Assembly: GCF_004801295.1 (NCBI RefSeq)
Contig: NZ_SSOC01000001.1
Span: 434,001 to 498,000 of the forward strand
From: Pseudothauera nasutitermitis
Lineage (GTDB): Bacteria; Pseudomonadota; Gammaproteobacteria; Burkholderiales; Rhodocyclaceae
Length of the DNA: 64,000 nucleotides
Direction of reading: 5' to 3'
In this document: positions 1 through 9,574 of the stretch, piece by piece
Position numbering within the stretch: the first letter of the stretch is position 1
Layout of the letters: every line of letters begins with the position of its first letter
Translations under genes and position numbers: made by a program
The notes under the pieces: generated by a model
Database searches by the model: none
What the model was told of the DNA's origin: nothing
The model's input: only the letters and a program-made list of their open reading frames with translations

Positions 1-2728
1 GATACACGCCGGTGACCTGCACCACCACGTCGCTGCGCGGACGGCCCAGCTCCCTGGCGGGAATGACCTCCAGCGCGGTGACGCGCCCGCCGGCGTCCCA
101 GCGCGGGCGCAGGCCCAGGGCGTGGAGGATCTGCGCCTCGGTCACGCCCAGGTGGCGGATGGCCTCCGAAGACCACAGGCTGAAGGCGAGCTTTTGCGGC
201 CAGGCGCCGGCGTGCTCGGCGCGGAAGGCGCTCACCAACTGCTCGTAGGCCACGGCGGCCGATTCGTAGGCGGCGCGCGCCGGAATCTTGTCAGCCTCGA
301 AGGCGTAGAGGTTGCGCCCGCTTTCCACTTCCGGGTTGCGGATCGGATCGCCGCCGGCGCCCGGCGGCACGAAGCGGCCGGCCAGTCCGGCCAGCAGTGC
401 CTCGTTCTCGCGGGTGTCGCGCAGGCGGCGATCCAGTTCGCGCGCGCGCTCGGTGAAGGCCGCCACACCGGGGGGCAGCAGGGCGGCAGCCTCGGGCGAC
501 AGCATGGCGCGCACCGCGAGATAGGCCGGGTTGTCCGCCAGACTGGCGTGGTCCTCCACGAACAGTTCTTCCCGGTCGATGCCCAGCGCGGCGTAGAACG
601 GCTCGCCGAGCTGCTGCACGATGGTGCTGGCGCGGTGTTCGGCGCCGGCCGGCTGGCCGAAGGTGTGCAGGCCCAGCGGCATGGCGCTGCGGGCCAGTTC
701 GTGCAACTGGTCGTGCAGGGCTTGCAGGAAGCCGTTGAAATCCTGCTCGGCCTGTTGCGCCGTCCAGCCCAGATCCTCATGCAGATGGGCGGCGACGGCC
801 GCTTCGCGGATGCGGGCGCTCACCTGTTCGCGCACCTGGCCGTCGTCGAGTTGCTGGTACTCGTGGATCAACTGGTGCAGGTCGCGCAACTGGTCGTACA
901 GCCCGGCCGGGGCGAAGGGCGGCGTCTGGTGGCTGACGGTGACGGCGCGGCCGCGCCGCTTGGCCTGGATGGCCTCGCCGACGTTGTCCTGGATGTAGGG
1001 ATAGAACACCGGCAGGCTGCCCACCGCCAGCCAGGGGTAGTCGCTGGCGGCCAGCCCGCGGTCCTTGCCGGGCAGCCATTCCTGCGTGCCGTGGGTGCCC
1101 AGGTGGATCAGCGCATGCGCGCCGTAACGCTGCTGCAGATACAGATAGGCCGCCATGTAGAGGTGATCGGGCGCGCTGGCGGTGTCGTGGTAATGGGCGT
1201 GCGGCTCGGCGTGGCGCGGCATCTGCGGCATCACCAGCAGGTTGCCGATCCGCCAGTGGGGAATGACGAAGTAGCGCTGGCCGTCGATCTCGCGGATGGC
1301 CCGGTGGCCGGCGGGTGGCCCGGCGTGGCGCAGTTCGGCCCGGCGTGCGGGCGGCAGCGCGGCAAGCCAGCGTTCATAGTCGGCCAGCGGGTAGAGTCCG
1401 GCCTTGCCCTCGGCCAGCAGGGCGTCCAGCGTGACGCTGCCGTACAGCGCGCCCAGCATGCGCTGCCCGGCTTCGATGACCTGCTGCTCGTCGAGCGCTT
1501 CGCCCACCGCGTAGCCCTCGGCCGCCAGCGCGGCCTGGATAGAGACGATGCTGCGCGGAATGTTCAGGTTCGAGGCCCCCAGGTTCTTCTCGCCGACCGG
1601 GTAGTTCCAGAACATCAGCGCCAGTTTTTTGTCCGCCGGCGCGCGATGGCGCAGCGCCACCAGGCTTTGCAGCTTGGCGATCAACGCATCGGCCTGTTCG
1701 GGCAGCAGGTTTTCCACGCCCGCGGTGGCCGCGGACAGCACCAGCGGATCGCTGATGCCCCAGCCCTCCGGCCCGGCCAGGAACACGGCGGTAGTGCGCG
1801 GCGCCACGCCGCTCACGGCGGCGGGCCAGTCGGCGGCTGCGCCCTCGCGAAAGCGCAGGGCCTGGAGGACGGGCACGTCGAGCGCGAGGAAATCCCGGCT
1901 GCGCGCCGCGCCGTTCTGCATGTGGGACAGATTGACCAGCGCGTCCACCTGCCCGGCGCCGAGCACGGCCGCCAGGCCGTCCGGCGCGCTGCCATCGAAC
2001 CAGAAGGCCACCGGCTGCAGGCCGGCCGCCTCGCTGCGGGCGATCAGTTCGTCCACCTCGCGGGTGAGCAGGTCCGCCACCACGCCCCGGTGGAGCAGGA
2101 ATGCGACCCGGCCGCGCTGCCGCGCGGCATCCTTCCCGGCATGCGAGGCGTGCCACGCCAGATAGGCTTCCAGATGCTCGAAGAGGCGCGGGGCCTGCGG
2201 GTGGTAGAAGGCGGTGGCGGGCAGGCGGGCAGGGGGCTCCAACAGATGCGGCGGGGGCGCCAGGCCCGCGTGCAGCATCCTGGCCAGGGCGAAGAAGCGG
2301 CGGAAGTTGTCCGCGCCGCCCGCATCGTAGAGCGCCGCCAGCGCGCCGCCCTGTGCCGGCGGCAGATTCTCCCAGGCGGGGCGCCCGCCGCCGACGGTCA
2401 GGCGGCGGAGCCCGGCCGGCGCGGCTGGTTCTGCTCGTTGCTCGACCATGGCGCGGTCGTTGGGCCGGGGCACGTCGAGCACGGCCAGCGATGTGGCAGC
2501 GAGTGCCTGCCGCAGGTCGTCCGCCGAGCTGGTTTCGACGTCCAGATGCCGCAGCGTCACGCCTTCCTGCTGCGCGAAGGTCTGCAGGCGCTGGAATTTC
2601 TCGGCCGACACGAAGCGGTTGTGCACCACCTGCACCACCGGCGCGCTGTCCGCCAGTGCCGGCGCAATGCACAGCAGGCCCGCCAGCAGGCCGCCGCCCA
2701 GCAGGCGGGTGAAGCGCGCAGCGGACAT
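1..2728 (-). CDS. CobN-like chelatase large subunit, secreted, partial
   Basis: The gene runs off the left edge, leaving 909 codons of the N-terminal part. It belongs to the CobN/BchH chelatase large-subunit family: residues about 540-553 read HLGTHGTQEWLPGK, the family's signature. Unlike cytoplasmic cobaltochelatase CobN, it starts with a signal peptide (residues 1-26, ending APALA before DSAPV), so it should act in the periplasm. Its ATG overlaps the TGA of the TonB receptor gene (ATGA), so the two are translationally coupled. No CobS/CobT partner is visible, and ATP-driven chelation is not expected outside the cytoplasm. With a Zur box upstream of the pair, handling of zinc or a zinc complex is more likely than cobalamin synthesis. 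Family assignment is firm; the function is inferred. Confidence 0.85.
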   Translation of the reverse strand, partial: MSAARFTRLLGGGLLAGLLCIAPALADSAPVVQVVHNRFVSAEKFQRLQTFAQQEGVTLRHLDVETSSADDLRQALAATSLAVLDVPRPNDRAMVEQRAEPAAPAGLRRLTVGGGRPAWENLPPAQGGALAALYDAGGADNFRRFFALARMLHAGLAPPPHLLEPPARLPATAFYHPQAPRLFEHLEAYLAWHASHAGKDAARQRGRVAFLLHRGVVADLLTREVDELIARSEAAGLQPVAFWFDGSAPDGLAAVLGAGQVDALVNLSHMQNGAARSRDFLALDVPVLQALRFREGAAADWPAAVSGVAPRTTAVFLAGPEGWGISDPLVLSAATAGVENLLPEQADALIAKLQSLVALRHRAPADKKLALMFWNYPVGEKNLGASNLNIPRSIVSIQAALAAEGYAVGEALDEQQVIEAGQRMLGALYGSVTLDALLAEGKAGLYPLADYERWLAALPPARRAELRHAGPPAGHRAIREIDGQRYFVIPHWRIGNLLVMPQMPRHAEPHAHYHDTASAPDHLYMAAYLYLQQRYGAHALIHLGTHGTQEWLPGKDRGLAASDYPWLAVGSLPVFYPYIQDNVGEAIQAKRRGRAVTVSHQTPPFAPAGLYDQLRDLHQLIHEYQQLDDGQVREQVSARIREAAVAAHLHEDLGWTAQQAEQDFNGFLQALHDQLHELARSAMPLGLHTFGQPAGAEHRASTIVQQLGEPFYAALGIDREELFVEDHASLADNPAYLAVRAMLSPEAAALLPPGVAAFTERARELDRRLRDTRENEALLAGLAGRFVPPGAGGDPIRNPEVESGRNLYAFEADKIPARAAYESAAVAYEQLVSAFRAEHAGAWPQKLAFSLWSSEAIRHLGVTEAQILHALGLRPRWDAGGRVTALEVIPARELGRPRSDVVVQVTGVY

Positions 2729-4704
2729 CAGAACCTCGCCGTCAGCCCCGCGAAGTAGCGCCGCCCTTCATCGGCGCGGCCGTAGAGGTCGGCATCGTCG
2801 TTGGCCAGGCGCTTGTCGGTCAGGTTCTCGACGCCCGCGTGCAGGCTCAGGCCGCGGCCCAGTTCGTGGTCCACGTACCAGTGCAGCAGGGTATGGCCGG
2901 GCCGGTCCTTCAGCGTTGCGGAGCGGTACTGCGAGCCGGTGTACTCGACCCGCAGCCGGGTGGCGAGGCGGTCGCGCACCGCCCAGGCCAGCGTGGCGTT
3001 GGCGCGGTGGCGGGAGCGGTCGGCCAGGCGTTCGTCGTCGGTCCGGTCGCGCGCATTGAGGTAGGTGTAATTGCCTTCCAGCCGCCAGCGCGCGGACAGA
3101 TGGGCGGCGGCGGTGAGTTCCAGCCCCTGCAGGCGGACCTCGGCGACGTTCTCGTAGTTCAGGCAGACCCGCCCGGGGACGAAGCAGGTCGGCTGCCGCA
3201 CGGTTTCGATCAGATTGCGCACGTCGTTGCGGAACACGGTCGCGCCGACGGACCAGGTTTCCTGTTGGTAGGCGGCACCCAGTTCGAAGGAGCGGTTGGT
3301 TTCCGGCTGCAGATCCGGGTTGCCGCGGATGATGCCGCGCCCGCCCATGGCCGCGCGGGATTCGTATTCCGCGGAAAGCTGCTTCAGGGTCGGCGCCTTG
3401 AAGCCCCGGCCCATGCCGGCCTTGAGGGTCAGCGCGGCGGAGGGGTGGAACAGCAGATAGGCCCGTGGGCTGGTTTCCCAGCCGTACTCTTCGTGCTGGT
3501 CGAAGCGGCTGCCGAGCACCAGTTCCCAGCGCTGGCCCAGGCGGATTTCATCTTGGACGAAGAGGGCGTGGTGGGTCAGGGATTTCTTGCCGGCGCGGTT
3601 GACGCTGGGTTCCTCCAGGGTTTCGCGGCGGGCCTCGGCGCCCAGGGTGAACCTGTGGGACGGGCCGGCGGCAAAACCCAGCCTGCCGTCGAGCACGGTG
3701 TCGGTGAAGCGGTTCGGCCCGGTGGCGTCGGCGCCGTCGCTGCGGCGGGCGATCCGCTCCAGGGTGCTGCGGTACAGACGCACCTGGCTGCTGCCCCAAT
3801 CCCATTCGCCCAGGTGGGTGAGCGCGTAGCGGCGGCGCTGGACCTCGTTCTCGGCCTTGTAGAACGGGCTGGTGCTGCTGCTGCGGAAACCTTCCTGGTC
3901 TTCATTGCCGGCGCTCGCGGACAGATCGATGCGCTGGCGGTCGTCGGGCGTCCAGGTCAGCCCGAGGTGGCCGTTCGTGGCGCGCTGTTCGTCGAGCGCA
4001 CTGAGCGCCTTGTTGCCGGCGTCGCGCAGCGCGTCGCGGTAGCGGTATTCGCCCCATGCGTTCAGGCCCAGACGACCGGGAATCAGTGGGCCGCCCAGAT
4101 AGAACCCGCCCTTGTACTGGTTGCCGTCCAGGCCGTGGTCGCCGACCAGCGCGTAGGCGCTGACCGAACCCCGCCAGCGGTCGGTAGCCGAGCGGGTGAT
4201 GGTGTTGACCACGCCGCCCAGAGCTTCGGAGCCGTACAGGGAAGACATCGGCCCGCGTACCACCTCGATGCGCTCGATGGCCTCGGCGGGAACCCAGCCC
4301 AGTTCGAAATCGGAATGCGCGATGGCGGACGCGGAGGAGTTGATGCGCTGCCCGTCGATCAGCATCAGCGTGTGCTCGGAACTCATGCCGCGGATCGAGA
4401 CGCCCTGCCGCCCGAGGCCGAGACTGTCCAGGCCGAGGCCCACCGAACCCTTGAGCGCGTCGGCGAGATCGTTCACGGGGCGGCGGCGCAGGCTTTCGCC
4501 CTCGATGACGGAGACACTGGCCGGGGCGTCGGCCGCGCTGCGTTCGGAAGTGGTGGCGGTGACCACGACGGAGGGCAGGGCTGCGATCTGCCAGGGTGCT
4601 TCTTCGAGGCCCGTTCCGTGCCGGTGACCTTCTGCTGCCTGGGCCCAGGCGGTGCTTCCCAATGCCGCCAGGGTGATCAGGCAGGCACCATGTCTTGCAT
4701 TCAT
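2728..4704 (-). CDS. TonB-dependent outer-membrane receptor, probable zinc/metallophore uptake
   Basis: A 658-residue TonB-dependent receptor. The chosen ATG has GGAAGA five bases upstream and gives a clean signal peptide (residues 1-23, ending AWAQA). The mature N-terminus carries a short His-containing stretch (EGHRHGTG). The plug domain (about 45-155) shows VSIRGM, LMLIDGQRI, IERIEVVRGP and SLYGSEALGG; the barrel fills the rest and ends in a terminal Phe. It is the first gene of an operon with the CobN-like gene, and a perfect Zur-type box lies 57 bases before its start. Receptor-cobN pairs induced by zinc starvation are known in Pseudomonas, and ZnuD plays a similar role in Neisseria. Zinc as substrate is inferred from regulation; CirA/FepA-like siderophore uptake is the alternative. 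Confidence 0.88.
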   Translation of the reverse strand: MNARHGACLITLAALGSTAWAQAAEGHRHGTGLEEAPWQIAALPSVVVTATTSERSAADAPASVSVIEGESLRRRPVNDLADALKGSVGLGLDSLGLGRQGVSIRGMSSEHTLMLIDGQRINSSASAIAHSDFELGWVPAEAIERIEVVRGPMSSLYGSEALGGVVNTITRSATDRWRGSVSAYALVGDHGLDGNQYKGGFYLGGPLIPGRLGLNAWGEYRYRDALRDAGNKALSALDEQRATNGHLGLTWTPDDRQRIDLSASAGNEDQEGFRSSSTSPFYKAENEVQRRRYALTHLGEWDWGSSQVRLYRSTLERIARRSDGADATGPNRFTDTVLDGRLGFAAGPSHRFTLGAEARRETLEEPSVNRAGKKSLTHHALFVQDEIRLGQRWELVLGSRFDQHEEYGWETSPRAYLLFHPSAALTLKAGMGRGFKAPTLKQLSAEYESRAAMGGRGIIRGNPDLQPETNRSFELGAAYQQETWSVGATVFRNDVRNLIETVRQPTCFVPGRVCLNYENVAEVRLQGLELTAAAHLSARWRLEGNYTYLNARDRTDDERLADRSRHRANATLAWAVRDRLATRLRVEYTGSQYRSATLKDRPGHTLLHWYVDHELGRGLSLHAGVENLTDKRLANDDADLYGRADEGRRYFAGLTARF

Positions 4705-4760
4705 TTCTTCCACGTCCTTTCGCGCGGGGCTCGGTCCAGCCCGCATCAATTTGAATGCAA

Positions 4761-4775
4761 TGTTATAACATAACA
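4761..4775 (-). promoter_or_regulatory. Zur box upstream of receptor-cobN operon
   Basis: TGTTATAACATAACA has perfect six-base arms (TGTTAT/ATAACA) around a three-base centre and matches the Neisseria-type Zur consensus TGTTATDNHATAACA. It lies in AT-rich DNA between zur and the receptor gene, where it would block transcription of receptor-cobN when zinc is replete. Confidence 0.82.
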
Positions 4776-4897
4776 ATCCGCGGCCGGAAAAGCCTTTCTG
4801 CCGGGATGGCGGCGGTACCTGGTGGATTGGGATTGGGGGGGCGCGCTGCAGGCGGGCGCAGGCCCGGTGCGCGGGAAATGGCCGGGGAGCGGCGTTG

Positions 4898-5299
4898 CTA
4901 GCGCTGGGTGCTCAGGCAGTTCTTGCAGGTGCCATGCATCTCGATGGTGGTCTTGGCCATCTTGAACGCGTGTTCCGTCGAACACCCCTTCAGCCCGCGT
5001 TCGACCGTCCGGTCGGAAAACTCTTCCACCGAGCCGCAGTGGTCGCAGATCGCGAAGATGGCCTGGCCGTGTTCGTGCTCATGCGGGTGGGCACAGGCCA
5101 CGAAGGCATTCAGGCTGTCCAGCTTATGCACCAGCCCATGGCCGATCAGCTTGTCCAGGGCACGATAGATCTGCGGCGGCGCGCGGAAGCCCTCGTCGCG
5201 CAGCCGTTCGAGCAGTTCGTAGGCGCTGGCGGGCTCGTTCGCGCGCAGCAGCGCATCGAGGACGAGCGTCTGCTGCTTGGTGAGTTTCGTGTGGTCCAT
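4898..5299 (-). CDS. zur: Zinc uptake regulator Zur (Fur family)
   Basis: A 133-residue Fur-family repressor. The winged helix spans residues 1-65 (PPQIYRALDKLIGHGLVHKL). The metal-binding half has the His-rich stretch HPHEHEHG (71-78) and two CxxC pairs, C85/C88 (CDHC) and C125/C128 (CKNC), which form the structural zinc site. The short helix spacing and the phrase ALDKLIGHGLVHKLDS are typical of Zur rather than Fur. ATG at 5299 was chosen because it gives the usual Zur N-terminus (MDHTKLTKQQ); the frame stays open far upstream only as an artefact of high GC. It lies just upstream of the receptor-cobN operon on the same strand, so a self-contained zinc regulon is likely. It should bind the box at 4761-4775. 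Confidence 0.92.
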   Translation of the reverse strand: MDHTKLTKQQTLVLDALLRANEPASAYELLERLRDEGFRAPPQIYRALDKLIGHGLVHKLDSLNAFVACAHPHEHEHGQAIFAICDHCGSVEEFSDRTVERGLKGCSTEHAFKMAKTTIEMHGTCKNCLSTQR

Positions 5300-5403
5300 C
5301 GCTCTGGCATTCCCCGGGCGGTTCGTGCCCCGTACAGGCATTCTGCGGAAGTGTGCGAGCGGTACTGTACAACGTCGCCGGCATCCGCCAAAGAATGGAC
5401 CGC

Positions 5404-5432
5404 CGCATGCCGGCCCGGATGGCCGGCATGCG
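5404..5432 (-). terminator. Hairpin after cysB
   Basis: CGCATGCCGGCC and its exact inverse flank a five-base loop, two bases past the cysB stop codon. There is no T run, so it may be a weak terminator or an mRNA 3' stabiliser. Confidence 0.45.
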
Positions 5433-5433
5433 T

Positions 5434-6366
5434 TCAGGCTTCGGCCGTGGGGAACAGCGCGGCCTTGATCTTGGCCTCGTCGAGTTCCGGCGCGCAGTAC
5501 TCGATGAAGCGCAGCGCGTAGCCGCGCAGGTAGTGGCCGCGGCGCAGGGCGATGCGGGTGGTGTTGAGTTCGAACAGGCCGCGGCCGTCGAGCAGGGCCA
5601 GGCCGGCGTCGCGGTGCGGATGGAAGGCCATCGCGGCGATGATGCCCACGCCCAGGCCGAGTTCCACATAGGCCTTGATGACGTCGGCGTCGAGTGCGGA
5701 CATGACGATGTCCGGCGCGATGCCGGCGGCGGCGAAGGCCGAGTCGATGCGCGCCCGCCCGGTGTAGCCCTCGTGGTAGGTGATGATGGGGTATTCGGCC
5801 AGGGCTTCCAGGGTCAGGCGCGGCAGGCGGGTCAGCGGATGGTCCTGCGGCACCACCAGGGCGTGCTGCCACTGGTAGTAGGGGAAGCTGACCAGATCGT
5901 CCTCGTCGCCCAGCGCCTCGGTGGCGATGCCGATGTCCACCTGGCCGTTGCGCAGCAGGGTGACGATTTCCTGCGGTCCGCTCTGGTGCAGTTCCAGATG
6001 CACCTTGGGAAAGGCCTGCTTGAAGCGGGTGACCACCGGCGGCAGGGCGTAGCGCGCCTGGGTGTGCGTGGTGGCTACGCTGAGGTGGCCCTGGTCCTTC
6101 TGCGCGAACTGCTCGCCCAGGCGCTTGATGTTGTGGGTGTCGAGCAGGATGCGCTCGACGAAGGGCAGCAGTTCCTTGCCCGGTTCGGTGAGGCCGAGCA
6201 GGCGCTTGCCGCGCCGCACGAACAGTTCCACGCCCAGTTCGTCCTCCAGATCCTTGATGTGCTTGGAGACGCCGGACTGCGCGGTGAACAGGGCGGCCGC
6301 AACCTCGGTCAGGTTGTAGCTGCGCCGTACGGTCTCGCGGACGATGCGGAGTTGTTGCAGGTTCAT
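5434..6366 (-). CDS. cysB: CysB-type LysR regulator of sulfur assimilation
   Basis: 310 residues, the normal length for CysB/Cbl LysR-type regulators. The N-terminal helix-turn-helix (MNLQQLRIV... then [18 protein letters not shown], residues about 29-46) is characteristic of CysB, and the effector domain follows from about 90. It is the last gene of the cysT-cysW-cysA-cysB run: its ATG overlaps the cysA stop codon. CysB normally activates sulfate and alkanesulfonate genes when acetylserine builds up, so it probably controls both the sulfate locus here and the ssu operon at 24.6-29.3 kb. Confidence 0.93.
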   Translation of the reverse strand: MNLQQLRIVRETVRRSYNLTEVAAALFTAQSGVSKHIKDLEDELGVELFVRRGKRLLGLTEPGKELLPFVERILLDTHNIKRLGEQFAQKDQGHLSVATTHTQARYALPPVVTRFKQAFPKVHLELHQSGPQEIVTLLRNGQVDIGIATEALGDEDDLVSFPYYQWQHALVVPQDHPLTRLPRLTLEALAEYPIITYHEGYTGRARIDSAFAAAGIAPDIVMSALDADVIKAYVELGLGVGIIAAMAFHPHRDAGLALLDGRGLFELNTTRIALRRGHYLRGYALRFIEYCAPELDEAKIKAALFPTAEA

Positions 6367-7448
6367 GCGGCTTCCCGGGGAAAGACGCGCAGCGAGGACG
6401 GCACCAGACGCACGTGCTGGCCTTCGCTGAGCGCGAGTTCGGCGACGCGCTCGCGCGTCAGCACGACTTCGTAATGCACCGGCTCGCCGCGCTCGGCGGC
6501 GCCTTCCAGCGCGTCCAGTTCGATGCGCGCGCTGGCGCCGAAGGCCAGCACGCGGCTGACCACGGCTTCCACGCCGCGCGTCTCGGCCAGGTCGGTGACG
6601 ATGTCCAGCTCGTGCGGACGGGCGAAGCCCACCACCTCGACGCCGTGGTCGGCGTCGCGGCCGTCGTGGGGCAGGGTGGCCTCGCCGACCTTCACGTGTT
6701 CGCCCTCGACGCGGCCGTGGAACAGGTTCACCGCGCCCAGGAAGCCGTACACGAAGGGCGTGGCCGGATGCTCATAGACCTCTTGCGGGGTGCCCACCTG
6801 TTCCACGCGGCCCTTGTTCATCAGCACCACGCGGTCAGCCACTTCCAGCGCTTCTTCCTGGTCGTGGGTGACGAAGATGGAGGTGACGTGCAGTTCGTCG
6901 TGCAGGCGGCGCAGCCAGCGGCGCAGTTCCTTGCGCACCTTGGCGTCGAGCGCGCCGAAGGGCTCGTCGAGCAGCAGCACGCGCGGTTCCACCGCCAGCG
7001 CGCGGGCCAGCGCGATGCGCTGGCGCTGGCCGCCGGAAAGCTGCGCCGGGTAACGGTCGGCCAGCCAGTCGAGCTGCACCAGTTCGAGCAGGCGATGCAC
7101 GCGCTTGTTGATCTCGGCCTCGTTCGGGCGCTCCTTGCGCGGTTTCACGCGCAGGCCGAAGGCGACGTTCTCGAACACCGACATGTGACGGAACAGGGCG
7201 TAGTGCTGGAACACGAAGCCCACCTGGCGCTCGCGCACGTGGGTGTCGGAGGCGTCCTCGCCTTCCAGGATCACCCGGCCGGAATCGGCCGTTTCCAGCC
7301 CGGCGATGACGCGCAGCAACGTGGTCTTGCCGCAGCCGGAGGGGCCGAGCAGGGCGACCAGCTCGCCGGTGGGGAAGTCGAGCGAAACGTTGTTGAGCGC
7401 GGTGAAGCTGCCGAACTGCTTGTTGATCTCTTGTACCTGGATGCTCAT
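6363..7448 (-). CDS. cysA: Sulfate/thiosulfate ABC transporter ATP-binding protein
   Basis: 361-residue ATPase of the sulfate importer. Walker A GPSGCGKT lies at 35-42, the signature LSGGQRQR near 135 and Walker B VLLLDEP near 155, followed by the CysA-typical [19 protein letters not shown] and a C-terminal regulatory TOBE-like domain. ATG at 7448 (MSIQVQEI) is the standard CysA start. It lies 14 bases after cysW and overlaps the cysB start. It couples ATP hydrolysis to sulfate movement through the CysT/CysW channel. Confidence 0.96.
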   Translation of the reverse strand: MSIQVQEINKQFGSFTALNNVSLDFPTGELVALLGPSGCGKTTLLRVIAGLETADSGRVILEGEDASDTHVRERQVGFVFQHYALFRHMSVFENVAFGLRVKPRKERPNEAEINKRVHRLLELVQLDWLADRYPAQLSGGQRQRIALARALAVEPRVLLLDEPFGALDAKVRKELRRWLRRLHDELHVTSIFVTHDQEEALEVADRVVLMNKGRVEQVGTPQEVYEHPATPFVYGFLGAVNLFHGRVEGEHVKVGEATLPHDGRDADHGVEVVGFARPHELDIVTDLAETRGVEAVVSRVLAFGASARIELDALEGAAERGEPVHYEVVLTRERVAELALSEGQHVRLVPSSLRVFPREAA

Positions 7449-7462
7449 CTCGGGGTTCCCTT

Positions 7463-8347
7463 TTATTCCGTGTCCTTGGCTGCCTGGCTCGCCTTCCACT
7501 CGATGAAGGACTTCAGGCACAGCGTCACCAGCGCCAGCAGGGCCAGCAGCGAGGCCACCGCGAAGGCGGCGGCGAAGTTGTATTCGTTGTAGAGGATTTC
7601 CACATGCAGCGGCATGGTGTTGGTCATGCCGCGGATGTGCCCGGAAACCACGCTCACCGCGCCGAATTCCCCCATCGCCCGCGCGTTGCACAGGATCACC
7701 CCGTACAGCAGGCCCCACTTGATGTTGGGCAGGGTGACGCGCCAGAAGGTCTGGAAACCGTTGGCGCCCAGCACCGTGGCGGCTTCCTCCTCCTCGCGGC
7801 CCTGCGCTTCCATCAGCGGAATCAGTTCGCGGGCGATGAAGGGCACGGTGATGAATACCGTGGCCAGCACGATGCCCGGCACCGCGAAGATGATCTTGAT
7901 GTCGTGGGCGATCAGCCAGGCGCCGAACCAGCCGTGCGCGCCGAACAGCAGCACGAAGATCAGGCCGGCAATCACCGGCGACACCGAGAACGGCAGATCG
8001 ATCAGCGTGGTCAGGAAATGCTTGCCGCGGAACTCGAACTTGGCGATGGACCACGCCGCCGCCACGCCGAACACCAGGTTGAGCGGCACCGACACCGCGG
8101 CCACCAGCAGGGTCAGCCTGATCGCCGCCAGCGCATCGGCGTCGGTGAGCGCGTGTACATAGGTGCCCCAGCCCTTGCGCAGCGCCTCGGCGAACACCGC
8201 CACCAGCGGCAGCACCAGGAACAGCACGAAGAAGGCCAGCGCCACGCCCAGGATGGCGCGCCGCACCCAGGGCGATTCGCGCGTGGCGGCGTTGTTCTCG
8301 AAACGGCGGGCGTCCACGCGCCCGTGCAGGATTCCGGCGGCGGACAT
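7463..8347 (-). CDS. cysW: Sulfate ABC transporter permease CysW
   Basis: 294-residue inner-membrane permease with about six transmembrane segments and the binding-protein-dependent permease EAA-type loop near [23 protein letters not shown]. Residues such as [24 protein letters not shown] are typical of CysW. Its ATG overlaps the cysT stop (ATGA), so the two permeases are made together. The protein pairs with CysT to form the sulfate channel. Confidence 0.95.
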   Translation of the reverse strand: MSAAGILHGRVDARRFENNAATRESPWVRRAILGVALAFFVLFLVLPLVAVFAEALRKGWGTYVHALTDADALAAIRLTLLVAAVSVPLNLVFGVAAAWSIAKFEFRGKHFLTTLIDLPFSVSPVIAGLIFVLLFGAHGWFGAWLIAHDIKIIFAVPGIVLATVFITVPFIARELIPLMEAQGREEEEAATVLGANGFQTFWRVTLPNIKWGLLYGVILCNARAMGEFGAVSVVSGHIRGMTNTMPLHVEILYNEYNFAAAFAVASLLALLALVTLCLKSFIEWKASQAAKDTE

Positions 8348-9204
8348 CAGCGGTTCCTCCCGCTGCGCTTGGCGCTCCACGCCTGCAGCAGATTGATCGC
8401 CAGCAGCATCACGAAGGAGAACACCAGCATCACCACGGCGATGGCGGTGGCGCCCACGTAATCGTACTGCTCCAGCTTGGTGATGATGATCAGCGGAGTG
8501 ATTTCGGAGACCATCGGAATGTTGCCGGCGATGAAGATCACCGAACCGTACTCGCCCACCGCGCGCGCGAAGGCCAGCGCGAAGCCGGTGAGCAGGGCCG
8601 GGGTGAGGATGGGCAGGATGACCCGGTGGAAGGTGGTCCAGCGCTGCGCGCCCAAGCTGGAAGCGGCTTCCTCCAGCTCGGTTTCCAGGTCTTCCAGGAT
8701 GGGCTGCACGGTGCGCACCACGAAGGGCACGCCGATGAACACCAGCGCCACCAGCACGCCCAGCGGGGTGAAGGCGACCTTGATGCCCAGCGGTTCGAGC
8801 ACCTGGCCCACCCAGCCGTTGCCGGCGTACAGCGCGGTGAGCGCGATGCCGGCCACTGCCGTGGGCAGCGCAAAGGGCAGGTCGATCAGCGCATCCACCA
8901 GCTTCTTGCCCGGAAAGCTGTAGCGCACCAGCGCCCAGGCCAGCGCCAGACCGAACACTGCGTTGACCGCCGCGGCCAGCAGCGAGGTGCCGAAGGACAG
9001 CTTGTAGGTGGCCACCACGCGCGGGTCGGAAACGATGTACCAGAACTCGCTCCACGACAGCGTGGCGCTCCTGAGGAATACCGCCGACAGCGGAATCAGC
9101 ACCATCAGCGACAGATACACCAGCGTGTAGCCCAGCGACAGGCCGAAGCCCGGCAGCACGCGGGTCTGCCGCGTGGGATTGAAGAAAGTTGCGACGGCGC
9201 TCAT
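8347..9204 (-). CDS. cysT: Sulfate ABC transporter permease CysT (CysU)
   Basis: 285-residue permease starting [20 protein letters not shown], with an N-terminal membrane segment ([19 protein letters not shown]) and the permease loop [23 protein letters not shown] at 9204 is chosen over an ATG further upstream because GGAG lies 11 bases before it and the upstream stretch lies in the AT-rich promoter. It is the first gene of cysT-W-A-B and is transcribed away from sbp. Confidence 0.95.
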   Translation of the reverse strand: MSAVATFFNPTRQTRVLPGFGLSLGYTLVYLSLMVLIPLSAVFLRSATLSWSEFWYIVSDPRVVATYKLSFGTSLLAAAVNAVFGLALAWALVRYSFPGKKLVDALIDLPFALPTAVAGIALTALYAGNGWVGQVLEPLGIKVAFTPLGVLVALVFIGVPFVVRTVQPILEDLETELEEAASSLGAQRWTTFHRVILPILTPALLTGFALAFARAVGEYGSVIFIAGNIPMVSEITPLIIITKLEQYDYVGATAIAVVMLVFSFVMLLAINLLQAWSAKRSGRNR

Positions 9205-9574
9205 CAAGAGGCTCCGAGGGACGATGTGCGCAGAATATTGCGATGCAAAAATAACTTGAAGCACTAATCTGGAATTTTGATATTCCATATTGTGTATATA
9301 TGAATCACCGGCAGGGGGGCCGGCCCGCTGCGCATCGGGCACCGGGATTGCGCATCAAGGACTTAGGGCGGCGCGCCGGGCTCGCGGCGCGTTTCCCCGC
9401 GGCCATGGATTTATCTGAATAGTTCTGCATTGCTGCGCAGAATTTTCGCAAAGCGGCATCGGGGGTGGTTTCGATAAGCAATGCAGATTTTGTTATTTCG
9501 GTTATAAGGCTGGCGCAAATACATTCCTCGGGACTCTTAACAACTCGTTCATAACCCGACCGCGAGGATTCGCC
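9205..9574. promoter_or_regulatory. Divergent cysT/sbp promoter region
   Basis: 370 bases without a gene between cysT and sbp. An AT-rich block at 9238-9303 holds a dyad at 9270-9287 (TGGAAT, six bases, ATTCCA) that fits the loose LysR-type site expected for CysB. A second AT-rich block at 9478-9535 lies before sbp, and a smaller dyad TTCTGC...GCAGAA is near 9423-9442. The arrangement suggests CysB-activated promoters in both directions; exact -35/-10 boxes cannot be assigned with confidence. Confidence 0.55.

Noticed and set aside
122..2758. Long open frame on the plus strand opposite the CobN-like gene
   Set aside because: The protein would be Gly/Arg/Gln/Val-rich without domains. It is the usual antisense artefact of a very GC-rich gene; CobN motifs on the minus strand are clear.
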